In this document: positions 63,837 through 64,000 of the stretch, piece after piece | Layout of the letters: every line of letters starts with the position of its first letter | Numbering within the stretch: the stretch's first letter is position 1 | Assembly (NCBI GenBank): GCA_022842065.1 | Contig: JALHQH010000028.1 | Location: 82,566-146,565, forward strand | Source: Caldilineaceae bacterium | GTDB lineage: Bacteria > Chloroflexota > Anaerolineae > Caldilineales > Caldilineaceae | Direction: 5' to 3' | DNA: 64,000 nt | Program-made: the position numbers and the translations under genes | The notes under the pieces: generated by a model | Told to the model about the DNA's origin: nothing | The model's database searches: none | Seen by the model: only the letters and a program-made list of their open reading frames with translations

Positions 63837-64000
63837 CCGGCAGGTGAGCAAAGATTCAGTCGCAGCTGGGGATGCGAACGACACATTTCTAAATTGAGAA
63901 TTGCCGCGTTTTGAGCAGGATGTATCTCACTTTTGGGGCAGAATTACTCGGCCCCGCGCAGGAGGGCACCCAGAGGGTTCCCGCAGCTCCCGGACCGGGA

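Overview
The window looks like part of a chromosome from a moderately GC-rich, filamentous-type Chloroflexota bacterium (Anaerolineae/Caldilinea-like). This is inferred from very large Sec-exported multidomain proteins with Thr/Pro-rich linkers, repeated C-termini of the form YLPLIxR, an AfsR/SARP-like giant regulator, many palindromic intergenic repeats and the gene families present. No rRNA or tRNA gene was seen, so the placement is not firm.

Region 1 (2-20512, + strand) is a cell-surface locus. A giant secreted protein, cut by the left window edge, ends in a type I dockerin. Two tandemly duplicated secreted cohesin proteins follow it. The cohesin proteins end in the YLPLIxR-like tail, so they could hold the dockerin protein at the cell surface. 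A perfect 58-bp palindrome closes the unit.

Region 2 (20648-36456, - strand) holds a SARP/NB-ARC/TPR regulator with an apparently leaderless start, a secreted two-domain Ig-like (Big_1) protein, and a three-gene unit. That unit encodes a 980-aa coiled-coil protein whose C-terminal half resembles the TcB-binding end of TcA, a small secreted protein with the YLPLISR tail, and a 1966-aa SpvB/FG-GAP/TcdB-middle/RHS protein. Read together, this is a candidate Tc-like toxin complex in which the components carry Sec signal peptides. A secreted fibre-like protein lies upstream.

Region 3 (36880-45051, - strand) is a drug-sensing/efflux block: two stand-alone GyrI-like ligand-binding proteins, an AraC regulator with its own GyrI-like domain, and a heterodimeric ABC exporter. 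The exporter genes are flanked by a complete amidase gene and a decayed copy of that amidase's 3' end.

Region 4 (45388-58131) is mostly metabolic: a COG2509-type FAD protein, an alpha/beta hydrolase, a PadR regulator with a palindromic operator and a coupled hydrolase, a SnoaL-like protein, and a - strand unit of creatininase-like protein, ketopantoate-reductase-like protein, small AtzG/GatC-like protein and AtzE-like amidase. An AAA ATPase-nuclease fusion and a further ABC exporter follow.

Region 5 (58711-64000) carries a PRC-barrel lipoprotein, an unrecognised AT-richer gene whose end lies inside a long palindrome, a NarL-type two-component system and a small membrane protein. Several families of folded repeats (34962, 43384, 48292, 52381, 58383) are scattered through the intergenic regions.
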